Assembly (NCBI RefSeq): GCF_900102945.1
Contig: NZ_FNGI01000001.1
Coordinates: 496,001-560,000 of the forward strand
Direction of reading: 5' to 3'
DNA from: Modicisalibacter muralis
GTDB taxonomy: Bacteria > Pseudomonadota > Gammaproteobacteria > Pseudomonadales > Halomonadaceae
DNA: 64,000 nt
The position numbers were made by a program, and so were the translations under genes. Below the pieces are notes generated by a model. It had not been told where the DNA came from and ran no database searches. It was given only the letters and a program-made list of their open reading frames with translations. Below are positions 34,474 through 44,707 of this stretch, piece after piece (position 1 is the first letter of the stretch; each line of letters opens with the position of its first letter).

Positions 34474-35652
34474 ATGGGTTTTTCACAAGCACTCAGTGGT
34501 CTTAACGCCGCCGCCGATAAATTGAATGTAGTTGGCAACAATATCGCCAACTCGCAGACGGTGGGCTTCAAGTCGTCGACTGTACAGTTCGCCGACGTGT
34601 ACGCCGGCAGCAAGATCGGCTTGGGCACCAAGGTCAGCGCCGTACTGCAGGACTTCAGCAACGGCTCGCTGGAAACCACCGGGCGCAATCTCGACTTGGC
34701 GATTGCCGGCGACGGCTTCTTTCGTTTCGTGCAGAACGATCAGGTGGTCTATTCGCGCAACGGCCAGTTGACCGTGACCGCCCAGGGCTATCTCGAGAAC
34801 GCCCAGGGCGCGCGCCTGACCGGCTTCCCGGCGGGTGTCGGTACCGGCGGTCAGCCTGTGGAATTGCAGGTGCCGACGGAAGCCTTGGCGGCCAAGGGCA
34901 CTACCGGCATCGATGCCAGCCTCAACCTGAACAGCTCCGTGGATGCGATCGATCGCGCCACGACAGCATTCGATATCACCGACCCGGATAGCTACTCCTA
35001 CGCCAATAGCGCCACCGTCTACGACTCGCTGGGCAATAGTCATAACGTGACGATGTACTTCACCAAGACCGGAGCAAATGCTTGGGAAGTGCGCACGGCG
35101 CTGGATGGCACCGTGAATGCTAATGTCGAGAATATTACCTTCGATCAGGACGGTATTCTGCAGACCACGGCACCGGGCACGTTCACGTTCACTTCAACTA
35201 ACGGCGCCGCCGACGTTACGTTCGATCTCGACCTGGCGGGTACCACCCAGTTCGGCAACGAGTTCGAGCTTAGCTCACTGACCCAGGACGGTTATACCTC
35301 CGGTAGCCTGGTGGGCACGGTCATTGACGATAACGGCAATATCATCGGCAACTACTCCAACGAGCAGTCCCAGGTGCTAGGCACCATCGCGCTGGCCAAT
35401 TTCCGTAACCCGGAAGGCCTGCAGCCGGTGGGCGACAACGCCTGGGCCGAGACGGGAGCCTCCGGCCAAGCATTGCTGGGCCTGGGCGGTAGTGGCGTGT
35501 TCGGTTCGGTGGAGTCCGGCGTCGTCGAGACCTCCAACGTCGATCTCACGCAGGCGCTGGTTGATCTGATCATTGCGCAACGCACCTTCCAGGCCAATTC
35601 CCAGACCGTCAAGGTTCAGGACGAAGTATTGCAGGGCATCGTCAACCTGTAA
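34474..35652 (+). CDS. flgE: Flagellar hook protein FlgE
   Basis: A 392-residue hook subunit. N-terminal FSQALSGLNAAADKLNVVGNN and C-terminal VDLTQALVDLIIAQRTFQAN are the rod/hook motifs, and the middle part forms the hook surface domains. Length is close to that of Salmonella FlgE (403). A 96-base gap separates it from flgD; no sigma28 site was found there. GCAGGGAGTACTACC stands before the ATG. Confidence 0.96.
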   Translation: MGFSQALSGLNAAADKLNVVGNNIANSQTVGFKSSTVQFADVYAGSKIGLGTKVSAVLQDFSNGSLETTGRNLDLAIAGDGFFRFVQNDQVVYSRNGQLTVTAQGYLENAQGARLTGFPAGVGTGGQPVELQVPTEALAAKGTTGIDASLNLNSSVDAIDRATTAFDITDPDSYSYANSATVYDSLGNSHNVTMYFTKTGANAWEVRTALDGTVNANVENITFDQDGILQTTAPGTFTFTSTNGAADVTFDLDLAGTTQFGNEFELSSLTQDGYTSGSLVGTVIDDNGNIIGNYSNEQSQVLGTIALANFRNPEGLQPVGDNAWAETGASGQALLGLGGSGVFGSVESGVVETSNVDLTQALVDLIIAQRTFQANSQTVKVQDEVLQGIVNL

Positions 35653-35701
35653 CGCTTGAGCCATGCACTAATCGATAGAACCTGGAAGAGAGCCGGACGC
35701 T

Positions 35702-36454
35702 ATGGATCGAATCATCTATACCGCCATGAGCGGCGCCCAGCAGAGCATGGACCATCAGGCGATCATCGCCAACAACCTGGCCAATGCCTCGACGCCGGGC
35801 TTTCGCGCCGAGCTTCAAGCGCTGCGCGCCGTGCCCATTCAGGGCGAGGGGTTGCCCACGCGCAGTGTCGTGGCGGTTACCACGCCGGGTAGCGATTTTA
35901 CCCCGGGGCCCATCTCCACGACTGGCCGCGATCTGGATGTGGCTATCAGTGGCGACGGCTGGTTGGCGGTACAAACCGAGGATGGCGAGGCCTATACCCG
36001 CCGCGGCGATCTGCAGATCGACGCCAATGGGGTGGTAAATGTCCTCGGGCGCCCGGTAATCGGTGACAACGGGCCCATCGTGGTGCCGTTGGGTGCCCAG
36101 GTCAGTATCGGTAGTGACGGCACCCTGAGCGCCTTGATTCCCGGCGGCGAGCCGGTCACGCGTGGCCCGGCCGGACAGCTCAAGCTGGTGACGCCGGGCC
36201 CCGAAGGGCTGGTTCGCGGCGAGGACGGCCTGTTTCGGCCGGCACCGAATGCCAATGGCGTGGCGCCTGGTGTATTGCAGGCCGACGAGACGGTGCGTGT
36301 GATCAGCGGTGCCTTGGAAGGCAGTAACGTCAGTATTACCCAAACCATGGTGGCGATGATCGACAGCGCGCGGCGCTACGACATGCAAATGAAGACGATC
36401 GAAAGCGTCGACGAGAACTCACAGCGCGCCAATAACCTGCTCTCGTTGAGCTGA
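35702..36454 (+). CDS. flgF: Flagellar rod protein FlgF
   Basis: A 250-residue rod subunit starting MDRIIYTAMSGAQQSMDHQ with the motif AIIANNLANASTPGFRAE, typical for FlgF. The C-terminal axial helix includes QTMVAMIDSARRYDMQMK. GGAAGAGAGCC precedes the ATG. Lies between flgE and flgG, as in other gammaproteobacteria. Confidence 0.96.
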   Translation: MDRIIYTAMSGAQQSMDHQAIIANNLANASTPGFRAELQALRAVPIQGEGLPTRSVVAVTTPGSDFTPGPISTTGRDLDVAISGDGWLAVQTEDGEAYTRRGDLQIDANGVVNVLGRPVIGDNGPIVVPLGAQVSIGSDGTLSALIPGGEPVTRGPAGQLKLVTPGPEGLVRGEDGLFRPAPNANGVAPGVLQADETVRVISGALEGSNVSITQTMVAMIDSARRYDMQMKTIESVDENSQRANNLLSLS

Positions 36455-36487
36455 GCGATTGCCTGACGAATCTACGAGGAATACATC

Positions 36488-37270
36488 ATGATCAGTTCGC
36501 TGTGGACAGCCAAGACCGGCCTCGAAGCCCAGCAGTTGAAGATGGACGCTATCGCCAACAACCTGTCCAACGTCAGCACCAATGGCTTCAAACGCACGCG
36601 CGTGGTGTTCGAGGACCTGCTTTATCAAAACCTGCGCGAGCCCGGCGCGCAATCCACGGTGGTGGACAATCTGCCGTCGGGCTTGCAGATCGGTACCGGC
36701 GTACGCCCGGTGGCCACGGTACGTCTGCACACCCAGGGCGGGCTGGAAAATACCGAGAACTCGCGCGATCTGGCGATCGACGGCCAGGGTTTCTTCCAGG
36801 TCATGCGCCCCGATGGCACCACGGCCTACACCCGTGATGGCAGCTTTCAGGTCAACCAGAACGGCCAGATGGTCACCGCCAGCGGTTATCCCATCGAGCC
36901 GGCGGTGTTTATCCCCGCCAACTCGCTGTCGGTGTCGATCTCTCAGGATGGCATCGTCTCGGTCACCCAACCGGGGTCCAGTCAATCCAACGAGGTCGGC
37001 CAGTTGCTGCTGTCGACCTTCATCAATCCGGCCGGGCTCAAGAGCATTGGTGAAAACCTCTACCTCGAGACCGATGCGTCGGGGCCACGCAACGACAACA
37101 TGCCGGGGCTGAATGGGGCGGGCACCCTGCTGCAAGGCTATGTCGAGACTTCCAACGTCAACGTGGTAGAGGAAATGGTCAGCATGATCCAGACCCAGCG
37201 TGCTTACGAAATCAACAGCAAGGTCGTCAAGACGTCCGATGAAATGCTGGCGCGTCTGGCTCAGATGTGA
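36488..37270 (+). CDS. flgG: Flagellar distal rod protein FlgG
   Basis: A 260-residue distal rod subunit. The N-terminus [19 protein letters not shown] is diagnostic, followed by [18 protein letters not shown]; the C-terminus has [19 protein letters not shown]. Length equals the usual 260. GAGGAATACATC stands before the ATG. It forms the driveshaft that passes through the P and L rings encoded next. Confidence 0.97.
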   Translation: MISSLWTAKTGLEAQQLKMDAIANNLSNVSTNGFKRTRVVFEDLLYQNLREPGAQSTVVDNLPSGLQIGTGVRPVATVRLHTQGGLENTENSRDLAIDGQGFFQVMRPDGTTAYTRDGSFQVNQNGQMVTASGYPIEPAVFIPANSLSVSISQDGIVSVTQPGSSQSNEVGQLLLSTFINPAGLKSIGENLYLETDASGPRNDNMPGLNGAGTLLQGYVETSNVNVVEEMVSMIQTQRAYEINSKVVKTSDEMLARLAQM

Positions 37271-37313
37271 AGCGCGCGACACAAGTGACTAGTACAGGGG
37301 TAACAAGCTGATC

Positions 37314-38009
37314 ATGAAGCGATATTCCGCCTATTCGGCTCGCCATATGCTGCGCTTGCTGTTGATGCTGAGTGCGGCGCTGGTGGTCAGTGGCTGCGCT
37401 CAATTGCCGCGTCCGTCGGTGGTCGGCGAACAGGAAAAGATCGAGATTCTGCCGCCGCCACCGCCAGTGGCCAACGGCTCGATTTATCAGCCGGAGTATG
37501 GCTACAAGCCGCTGTTCGAAGACCGGCGGCCACGCCGAGTGGGCGATATTCTGACGATCGTTCTCGATGAGCAGGTCAGCGCCAGCAAGAGCTCTTCGGC
37601 CAACGCCGGACGCGATGGCGAGGCGGGCCTGGAATTCGTTCAGTTACCCGAGCCGCTGGAAGAACTGGCCGAGTATGGCTTCGATGTCAATGGCAACAAC
37701 GACTTCTCGGGCAGCGGCGGTGCCGCGGCCAATAACACCTTCACCGGCACCATCACGGTGACCGTGATCGACGTACTTTATAACGGCAACCTGAAGGTGC
37801 GTGGCGAGAAGCAGATCGCCATCAACCAGGGCACCGAGTTCATTCGCTTCTCGGGGGTGGTCAATCCGCTCTCCGTCAATGAGCAGAACAGGGTGGTGTC
37901 GACCGAGGTCGCCGATGCGCGTATCGAGTATGTGGGTGACGGCTATATCAACGAGGCGCAGACCATGGGCTGGTTGCAACGCTTCTTCCTCAACGTGTCG
38001 CCATTCTGA
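37314..38009 (+). CDS. flgH: Flagellar L-ring lipoprotein FlgH
   Basis: A 231-residue outer-membrane lipoprotein. The signal peptide ends in the lipobox VVSGC with Cys28. Family motifs are [26 protein letters not shown] and [11 protein letters not shown]-like [15 protein letters not shown] (split). It forms the L ring, the outer-membrane bushing. It comes between flgG and flgI in the standard order. Confidence 0.95.
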   Translation: MKRYSAYSARHMLRLLLMLSAALVVSGCAQLPRPSVVGEQEKIEILPPPPPVANGSIYQPEYGYKPLFEDRRPRRVGDILTIVLDEQVSASKSSSANAGRDGEAGLEFVQLPEPLEELAEYGFDVNGNNDFSGSGGAAANNTFTGTITVTVIDVLYNGNLKVRGEKQIAINQGTEFIRFSGVVNPLSVNEQNRVVSTEVADARIEYVGDGYINEAQTMGWLQRFFLNVSPF

Positions 38010-38040
38010 GTTGGTGCCGATGAACCAGAGGTCGATGAAG

Positions 38041-39168
38041 ATGCTCCATCGTCGTTTTTCTTTCTCGCTGATGCGCTATTTGGTGCTTGGTCTGGCGCTG
38101 TGGCTGGGCCTGATGATGCCGGCCCAGGCCGAACGCATTCGCGATCTGGCGTCTTTTGCCGGCGTGCGTGAAAACGCGCTGGTCGGCTATGGCCTGGTGG
38201 TGGGGCTGGATGGCAGCGGCGATCAAACCACGCAAGCGCCATTCACCACCCAGAGTCTGACCAACATGCTGTCGCAACTGGGTATCAGCATTCCCCCGGG
38301 CACCAACATGCAGCTCAAGAACGTCGCGGCGGTGATGATCACCGCTGAGCTTCCGCCCTTTGCGCGCAAGGGGCAGGAAATCGACGTGGTCGTCTCGTCG
38401 GTGGGCAACGCGAAAAGCCTGCGTGGCGGTACGCTGTTGTTGTCTCCACTGCAGGGCGCCGATGGCAGGGTCTATGCACTGGCCCAGGGTAACGTGCTGG
38501 TCGGTGGGGTAGGCGCCGAGGCGGGCGGCAGCAGTGTCGCGATCAACCAGCAGGCCGGTGGCACGATCAGCGGCGGCGCGACCGTCGAGCGTGAAGTACC
38601 GCTGGAATTGGGCACGGACGGCACCCTCGAACTGCTGTTCGACCAATACAGTTTCGACAACGTGCAGCGTGCGGTCTCCGCCATCAACCTGGAGTTCGGC
38701 GCGCCGGTGGCTCAGGCCGTCGACGGCCGGGTGATCAGCCTGCGTGCGCCGATTGATAACAGCGACCAGGTGCGTTTCATGGCGCGCGTGCAGAATGTCG
38801 ATCTGACGCTGGGCGAAGGGCCGGCGCGGGTCATCATCAATTCGCGTACCGGTTCGGTGGTACTGACCAGCGCGGTGACGCTGAGTCGTGCCGCGGTCGC
38901 GCATGGCAATCTGTCGATTACCATCGATTCGAATCCGCTGGTCAGCCAGCCGAATCCGTTTGGCGGGGGGGAAACGGTTGTCGTGCCCAATGCCGATATC
39001 ACCGTGGCCCAGGAGGGTGGTGCGCTACAGATGCTCGAAACCAGCGCCGATCTTGCCGAGGTGGTGCGTGCACTCAATGCCCTTGGCGCTACGCCGCAGG
39101 ATTTGATGTCGATTCTGCAGGCCCTCAAGGCCGCTGGCTCGCTACGTGCTGAATTGGAGATCATCTGA
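38041..39168 (+). CDS. flgI: Flagellar P-ring protein FlgI
   Basis: A 375-residue periplasmic protein with a cleavable signal peptide (about 1-30, ending MMPAQA before [15 protein letters not shown]). Signature stretches are [17 protein letters not shown] and [22 protein letters not shown] (split). The start is uncertain: ATGs at 38020, 38035 and 38041 are in frame; 38041 has AGAGG nine bases upstream and gives a normal signal peptide. It forms the peptidoglycan-level P ring with help from FlgA. Confidence 0.94.
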   Translation: MLHRRFSFSLMRYLVLGLALWLGLMMPAQAERIRDLASFAGVRENALVGYGLVVGLDGSGDQTTQAPFTTQSLTNMLSQLGISIPPGTNMQLKNVAAVMITAELPPFARKGQEIDVVVSSVGNAKSLRGGTLLLSPLQGADGRVYALAQGNVLVGGVGAEAGGSSVAINQQAGGTISGGATVEREVPLELGTDGTLELLFDQYSFDNVQRAVSAINLEFGAPVAQAVDGRVISLRAPIDNSDQVRFMARVQNVDLTLGEGPARVIINSRTGSVVLTSAVTLSRAAVAHGNLSITIDSNPLVSQPNPFGGGETVVVPNADITVAQEGGALQMLETSADLAEVVRALNALGATPQDLMSILQALKAAGSLRAELEII

Positions 39169-40262
39169 TGAGCGTAAGCAACCTGGGCGGCCAGTTCGCG
39201 CTCGACATGCAGGGTCTTCAGCGCCTGAAACAGACGGCGGTCAATGCGCCCAGCGAGGGGCTAAACGCCGCGGCCGAACAGTTCGAGGCGATCTTCCTGC
39301 AAATGGTGCTCAAGAGCATGCGCGAGACGATTCCCGAATCGGGGCTGCTCGATAGCAAGCAAACGCGCTTTTATACCGACATGCTCGATAAGCAATGGGC
39401 ACAGCATCTCTCCGGCAGTGGTTTCGGCCTGGCCGAGCAATTGATCAATCAGCTCGAAGGCCGCGGGCTGGCAACTGGCTCCATTCAGGGCGAGAGCCTG
39501 ATCGCCGGCATACCGCGTGGCACGCCACGTGTCTTGCACGGTGGACTGGTGACAAACTCGTCGGATGGTTCATCGGAAACAACCGCCACGCCGACCTCGA
39601 CAAGGCTGGGTGACGAACTGCTGCTACAGCCACGCGGCGCTTATGCCACTGATGACGTCGGCGCTAGCAGCGTCAACGGAGCCAGCGACGCACGCGGTGA
39701 CGGCGCGGGCGAGCGCCCCCTGCATGTCTCACGATTCATGGAGCAACTCGAAGGGCCGGCCCGGATCGCCAGCCGGACTACCGGCGTGCCGGCTGAGTTG
39801 ATTCTGGCGCAGGCGGCGCTGGAAACCGGCTGGGGCAAGCATGAAATCCCCACCGCCGATGGCGGCAACAGCCATAATTTGTTCGGCATCAAGGCCGGTA
39901 GCCAATGGCGGGGCGAGACGACCGATGTCGTCACCACCGAATACGTCGATGGGGTGGCGCGCAAACAGGTCGACAGTTTCCGCGTGTATGACTCCTTCGA
40001 GGACGCCTTCACCGATTACGCCAGGCTGATTGGTGACAACCCGCGTTACGCCGGCGTGGTCAGCGCTTCCAACGCCCATGAAGCCGCCCGCGCCCTGCAG
40101 ACCGGTGGCTATGCTACCGACCCGGCCTATGCCGACAAGCTGATCGCGGTGATGGCGTCGCTCGGTGAGCGACCTGCCCAAGCGACGCTGAGTGCGCAGG
40201 CGAGCACGTCGCCAGGGGCTAACGGTGGTTTTACGGACCGGGTGCCGACGAGCATCTTCTGA
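39168..40262 (+). CDS. flgJ: Flagellar rod-cap and peptidoglycan hydrolase FlgJ
   Basis: A 364-residue two-domain protein. The N-terminal rod-binding domain (about 10-100: AAAEQFEAIFLQMVLKSMRET) caps the growing rod. After a serine/threonine-rich linker (about 100-190), the glucosaminidase-type domain has its catalytic acid E219 in AQAALETGWGK. Both domains are intact, as in Salmonella. The ATG shares a base with the flgI stop (TGATG). Confidence 0.95.
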   Translation: MSVSNLGGQFALDMQGLQRLKQTAVNAPSEGLNAAAEQFEAIFLQMVLKSMRETIPESGLLDSKQTRFYTDMLDKQWAQHLSGSGFGLAEQLINQLEGRGLATGSIQGESLIAGIPRGTPRVLHGGLVTNSSDGSSETTATPTSTRLGDELLLQPRGAYATDDVGASSVNGASDARGDGAGERPLHVSRFMEQLEGPARIASRTTGVPAELILAQAALETGWGKHEIPTADGGNSHNLFGIKAGSQWRGETTDVVTTEYVDGVARKQVDSFRVYDSFEDAFTDYARLIGDNPRYAGVVSASNAHEAARALQTGGYATDPAYADKLIAVMASLGERPAQATLSAQASTSPGANGGFTDRVPTSIF

Positions 40263-40294
40263 TGGGAATTGGCGCGATGATTGCCATTCACCCC

Positions 40295-40321
40295 TAAAGC
40301 TGACGCGGCGACGGCCGATAA
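40295..40321 (+). promoter_or_regulatory. Sigma28 (FliA) promoter of flgKL
   Basis: TAAAGCTG (40295-40302), 11 bases, GCCGATAA (40314-40321): 14 of 16 consensus positions and exact spacing. It ends 30 bases before the flgK ATG, allowing late-class expression of the hook-filament junction proteins. Confidence 0.92.
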
Positions 40322-40351
40322 CCTAGACAATAGCCAACGCGGAACGGACTC

Positions 40352-42286
40352 ATGAGCCTCTTTTCCATCGGCCTCAGCGGCCTGAGCGCAGCACAAATCG
40401 CTCTGCAAACCACCAGCAGCAACATCAGCAACGTGTATACGCCGGGCTACAACCGTCAGTTGACGTTGCTGGGCGAGAACGGCATCCACGGCGGTGGCGT
40501 CCAGGTCAATGACGTTCAACGTCAGTTCAGCACCTATATCGCCGAGCAGCTCAACCAGGCGACCAGTAGCGCCAGCGCGCTGAGCGCCTACGAGACGCAG
40601 ATCAGTCAGATCGACAATCTGCTCGCCGACCGCGAAGCCGGTCTCGCGCCGCTGATGCAGAGCTTCTTCTCGTCGCTCGAGGACATGGCCGGCGCGCCTT
40701 CCGATCCTGCCGCACGCCAGGGCGTGATCGGCAACGCCAATACCCTGACCGCCCAATTCCGTGCGTTCGACAGTTATCTCGACGACATGCAGTCCGGCAT
40801 CAACGGCCAGATTCGTGACGAAGTCACCCAGATCAATAATGCCGCCGACCAGATGGCGATGCTCAATCGTCAGATCGCGCTGGCCAAGGCCAAGACCGGC
40901 GAAGCACCCAACAGCCTGCTCAATCAGCGTGACGAGCTGGTGGCGAATATCAGCGAGCGCATCGGCGTCAGCCTGGTTGTCCAGGATAACGGTACCTATA
41001 ACCTGACCATCGGCAACGGCCAGCCATTGGTGGCGGGCAATCGCAGCTTCGAGCTCGAAGCCATGCGTTCGTCCAACGATCCATCGCGCATCGTGGTCGG
41101 CTATAACGACGCCGGTGGTAACCTGATCGAGCTCGACGAAGCGACTTTCGACAACGGCACCCTCGGCGGCCTGATGACCTTCCGCCGTGAGTCGCTGGAT
41201 CAGACCCAGAACCAGGTCGGCCAATTGGCGCTGTCGCTGGCCGAAGGCTTCAATGCCCAGCACCGCCTGGGTAGGGATCTCGATGGCGAGCGGGGTCAGG
41301 AGTTCTTCGCTATTGGTGGGCCAACCGTCTACTCGAACGACAACAATACCGGCGATGCAGTAATCAGTGCCGAGTTCAGCGACTTCACGGCGGTGACTAC
41401 CAGCGATTATGAAGTCAGCTACGACGGTAGCGCCTACTCAGTGGTGCGCAGCGATACCGGCGCCGACGTCACTTTTACGGCCGGTACGGATGGCGCCGGC
41501 AATACCACGCTGACCTTTGATGGCGTCACGCTGACCGTCGAGAGTGGCACAGCACAGGCGGGTGATACCTTCGCGGTTCAGCCGACGCGCAATCTCGCCG
41601 GCCAGTTCGAGAACCTGATCGACGATACGGCGGACATCGCCGCGGCGTCGCTGGTGCAAGTCGAGGCCAATAGCGCCAACAGTGGCACGCTGGGCGTCGA
41701 GGGGATCAGTGCCGAGCGTGGGTATCAACTGCCCACCTCGAACATGGACCTGACGGTAAGTAATGTCGATGCGACGACGGGCTCCTATACCCTCGGTGGT
41801 TTCACGGCGGGCATGAATGTCTCGGTCAATGGTACGGTGTATAACAACCCCGAAACTGGGGTGATGAACCTCCAGGCGGGCGATACGATCACCGTCGATG
41901 GCGTCAGCTTCACGTTGACGGGACAGGCTGCGGACGGCGACAGGATTACCTTCGGCTCTTATCCCGAGGCCAGCGGCGACAATCGCAATGCGCTGGCCAT
42001 GCAGAACCTGCAGGACGCCGAACTGGTCGGTGGCGAGTCCACCTTCAGCCAAACCTATGCCTCACTGGTCAGCGTGGTGGGCAATCAGACCAATGTCGCC
42101 AAGGTCAACCTTGCCGCGCAACAGGGGCTCGCCGAGCAGCTTACCGCTGTGCAGCAATCCAAATCGGGGGTCAACCTCAACGAAGAGGCCGCCAACCTGA
42201 TTCGCTACCAGCAGTTTTTCCAGGCCAACGCCCAGGTAATCCAGACCGGTAGCACCGTACTCGACACCATTCTTGGCCTGCGTTAA
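40352..42286 (+). CDS. flgK: Hook-filament junction protein 1, FlgK
   Basis: A 644-residue junction protein. N-terminal SLFSIGLSGLSAAQIALQTTSSNISNVYTPGYNRQ (split) and C-terminal VNLNEEAANLIRYQQFFQANAQVIQT (split) are the coiled-coil ends of this axial family. It is longer than the 550-residue Salmonella protein owing to added surface domains in the middle (about 330-560), rich in T, G, D and V. Client of FlgN; expressed from the sigma28 promoter upstream. Confidence 0.95.
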   Translation: MSLFSIGLSGLSAAQIALQTTSSNISNVYTPGYNRQLTLLGENGIHGGGVQVNDVQRQFSTYIAEQLNQATSSASALSAYETQISQIDNLLADREAGLAPLMQSFFSSLEDMAGAPSDPAARQGVIGNANTLTAQFRAFDSYLDDMQSGINGQIRDEVTQINNAADQMAMLNRQIALAKAKTGEAPNSLLNQRDELVANISERIGVSLVVQDNGTYNLTIGNGQPLVAGNRSFELEAMRSSNDPSRIVVGYNDAGGNLIELDEATFDNGTLGGLMTFRRESLDQTQNQVGQLALSLAEGFNAQHRLGRDLDGERGQEFFAIGGPTVYSNDNNTGDAVISAEFSDFTAVTTSDYEVSYDGSAYSVVRSDTGADVTFTAGTDGAGNTTLTFDGVTLTVESGTAQAGDTFAVQPTRNLAGQFENLIDDTADIAAASLVQVEANSANSGTLGVEGISAERGYQLPTSNMDLTVSNVDATTGSYTLGGFTAGMNVSVNGTVYNNPETGVMNLQAGDTITVDGVSFTLTGQAADGDRITFGSYPEASGDNRNALAMQNLQDAELVGGESTFSQTYASLVSVVGNQTNVAKVNLAAQQGLAEQLTAVQQSKSGVNLNEEAANLIRYQQFFQANAQVIQTGSTVLDTILGLR

Positions 42287-42319
42287 TGCCAGTCATCTCT
42301 TTCAGTGTGAGGCACCGTC

Positions 42320-43537
42320 ATGCGTATTAGTACCGTGACCATGTTCCAAGCCAGTCTGGCGTCGATGAATCGCCAGCAGAGCGAATTTCTTCATATCAGC
42401 CAGCAGATCGCCAGCGGCAAGCGAGTCGTCAACCCCTCCGACGACCCCCAGGCGGCGTCACGCGCGGTGGGTGTTTCGCAGTCTTTGGCGGTCAATCAGC
42501 AATACGCCGACGCCCGGATCAGCGCGCGTAATGCGCTGTCCCAGGAAGATAGCGTGCTCGGCAGCATCGGCGACGCCATCGCCAGCGCCAAGACGCTGAT
42601 CGTTCAGGCGGGCAACGGCACCCTGAGCGATGCGGACCGCGCATCGCTCGCCAGCGATCTGAATGGCATCTATGAAAGCCTGATCGGTCAGGCCAATACC
42701 ACCAACGGTAACGGCGCCTATCTGTTCGGTGGTTTCGAGGACGATGCACCGCCATTCGTTCGTTCTGCAGGTGGTATCGAATATTTCGGCAGCGACAATG
42801 TCAGGGCACAGCAGGTTGGCCCCTCGCGTCAGATGACGGTGGGCGACAGCGGCAGTGAAATTTTCAGTGGTGTGCACAGCGGTTCCGGCTATGTGGCCGA
42901 GGCCGATAGCGGCAATACGGGTAGCGTGACGTTTACCGGCCCGGCGCGCGTGGATGCCAGCCATGCCAATTACGGTGACGGCTTCACGATTACTTTCGGT
43001 GACGATGGCGCCGGCAACCCAACCTATAGCATCGTGAACGACAGCACCGGTGCCGCTGTGCAAACCGATGTCGCCTATGATCCCGAAGAAGGTGCAACGC
43101 TAACCTTCGGCGGCCTATCGTTGACGCTCGAAGGCGAGCCAGCGGCGGGCGATGAGATCAGCATGGCCAAGGCCCAGGATCAGAGCCTGTTCACCACGCT
43201 GGAAAACGTGATTGCCGCGCTTAACACGCCAACCGATACCGATGCCGCCAAGGCCGCCTTGCACAACACGCTGTCGACGACTAGCCGCGAGCTCGACAAT
43301 AGCCTGAACAACGTGCTTACCGTGCGTGCCTCTGTCGGTGCGCGTATCAATGAACTCGATGTGCTGGATTCGGTGGGCGGCAATCGTGAATTGAACTATA
43401 AATCGACGCTCTCCGAACTGGTCGATCTCGACCTTGCCAAGGCCACCTCCGATTACCTTTTGCAGCAGGCGGCACTGCAGGCCTCGCAAAAGGCCTTCGT
43501 CGGTATTCAGAACCTGTCGTTGTTCGAGCAGCTTTAA
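42320..43537 (+). CDS. flgL: Hook-filament junction protein 3, FlgL
   Basis: A 405-residue flagellin-related protein. N-terminus RISTVTMFQASLASMNRQQSEFLHISQQIASGKRV (split) and C-terminus NYKSTLSELVDLDLAKATSDYLLQQAAL (split) are typical. It is longer than Salmonella FlgL (317), with an extra middle domain at about 190-290. Last gene of the flg block; it ends just before a large palindrome that faces fliR. Confidence 0.95.
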   Translation: MRISTVTMFQASLASMNRQQSEFLHISQQIASGKRVVNPSDDPQAASRAVGVSQSLAVNQQYADARISARNALSQEDSVLGSIGDAIASAKTLIVQAGNGTLSDADRASLASDLNGIYESLIGQANTTNGNGAYLFGGFEDDAPPFVRSAGGIEYFGSDNVRAQQVGPSRQMTVGDSGSEIFSGVHSGSGYVAEADSGNTGSVTFTGPARVDASHANYGDGFTITFGDDGAGNPTYSIVNDSTGAAVQTDVAYDPEEGATLTFGGLSLTLEGEPAAGDEISMAKAQDQSLFTTLENVIAALNTPTDTDAAKAALHNTLSTTSRELDNSLNNVLTVRASVGARINELDVLDSVGGNRELNYKSTLSELVDLDLAKATSDYLLQQAALQASQKAFVGIQNLSLFEQL

Positions 43538-43545
43538 GCAGTACG

Positions 43546-43579
43546 ACACGATGGGCGCCATGCATGGCGCCCATCGTGT
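43546..43579. terminator. 34-base perfect palindrome between flgL and fliR
   Basis: ACACGATGGGCGCCA (43546-43560), TGCA, and the exact complement (43565-43579) give a fully self-complementary 34-base sequence between two converging flagellar operons. It should act as a two-way terminator or RNA stem even though no T-run follows. Confidence 0.75.
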
Positions 43580-43592
43580 ATCTGGTTCCGGG

Positions 43593-44387
43593 TCAGTTGG
43601 TAATCGGCGCCATCACCACCAATAGTTCGCGCATGAAGGCGAAGCCTTCCATGAACAGCCTTTCCAGAAACCCCGCCAGATCGGTCATCAGCACCATCAT
43701 CAGCATCAAGCCCACCACCAGGGTCAGCGGGAAGCCGATCGAGAAGATCGTCAACTGCGGGGAGGCGCGGTTGAGGATACCCAACGAGAGGTTGATGATC
43801 AGCAGCGATGCCACCACCGGCAGCGCCAGCAATAGCCCCGCCACGAAGATCGTGCCGCCATAACGGGCCAGCATTTCCCAGGCGGCGGAATTGAAACCGC
43901 CCATGCCGATAGGCAGGGTATCGAAGGACGTGGCGAGGATTTCGATCACCACCAGGTGCCCGTTGAACGCCAGCAGCATCAACAGCGTGACGATGTACAG
44001 AACCCGCGACAGAATCATGGTGTTGGTGCCCAGCGCCGGCGAGAAGAAGGTCGCGAACCCCAGTCCCATCTGTAGCCCGATATATTCGCCAGCCGCCATC
44101 ACCACCGCTAGTGTGACGCGCATTACCAGGCCGATGGCCACGCCGATGAGCATCTGTTCGATCATGATGCCAAGCCCCGCCCATGACATGATCGGGACGT
44201 CGGGCAGCGGTGGCAAGATGGGCGCCATGACAATGGCAAGCACGGCCGCCAGGCCGATCTTGACCTGTGCCGGCACGCTGGAATGGCCCCATAGCGGGGC
44301 GGCCATGATAAAGGCGGCAATGCGCACGAACGGCCACAGGAAGGCGATGAGCCAGCCCTGTAACTGATCGAAAGTGACCTCGATCAT
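43593..44387 (-). CDS. fliR: Flagellar export gate protein FliR
   Basis: A 264-residue inner-membrane protein with about six hydrophobic segments. Typical parts are FLWPFVRIAAFIMAAPLWGHSSVPAQVKIGLAA (split), EYIGLQMGLGFATFFSPA and a conserved late loop. With FliP and FliQ it forms the helical export gate. It starts one base after the fliQ stop and is the last gene of fliLMNOPQR. flhB, often next, is not here. Confidence 0.95.
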   Translation of the reverse strand: MIEVTFDQLQGWLIAFLWPFVRIAAFIMAAPLWGHSSVPAQVKIGLAAVLAIVMAPILPPLPDVPIMSWAGLGIMIEQMLIGVAIGLVMRVTLAVVMAAGEYIGLQMGLGFATFFSPALGTNTMILSRVLYIVTLLMLLAFNGHLVVIEILATSFDTLPIGMGGFNSAAWEMLARYGGTIFVAGLLLALPVVASLLIINLSLGILNRASPQLTIFSIGFPLTLVVGLMLMMVLMTDLAGFLERLFMEGFAFMRELLVVMAPITN

Positions 44388-44388
44388 G

Positions 44389-44658
44389 TCAGCCGAGCAT
44401 CAGGGGGATGTTGCGATAAAGTTCGGTCGTGAAGTCGGTAATCAACTGTATTAGCCAAGGGCCGGCCAATACCAGCGCGCCGAACACGCCGAGGATCTTG
44501 GGAATGAACGACAGGGTCATCTCGTTGATCTGGGTCGCCGCCTGGAACAGGCTGACCAGCAAACCGATCAGCAGCGCCGTGATGAGCAGCGGCCCGGCCA
44601 GAAACAGCGTCACCTTCATGCCCTGGTAGGCCATGCTCATGACCATTTCCGGTGTCAT
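44389..44658 (-). CDS. fliQ: Flagellar export gate protein FliQ
   Basis: An 89-residue protein with two membrane helices (about 15-40 and 55-75); the motif AATQINEMTLSFIPKILGVF between them is diagnostic. Length is standard. GCGAGGTGCACC precedes the ATG. Four copies pack with FliP and FliR in the gate. Confidence 0.95.
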   Translation of the reverse strand: MTPEMVMSMAYQGMKVTLFLAGPLLITALLIGLLVSLFQAATQINEMTLSFIPKILGVFGALVLAGPWLIQLITDFTTELYRNIPLMLG

Positions 44659-44707
44659 GGTGCACCTCGCAAATTAGATTGCCTGGAAAACGATGTGCAG
44701 GCTCTCG

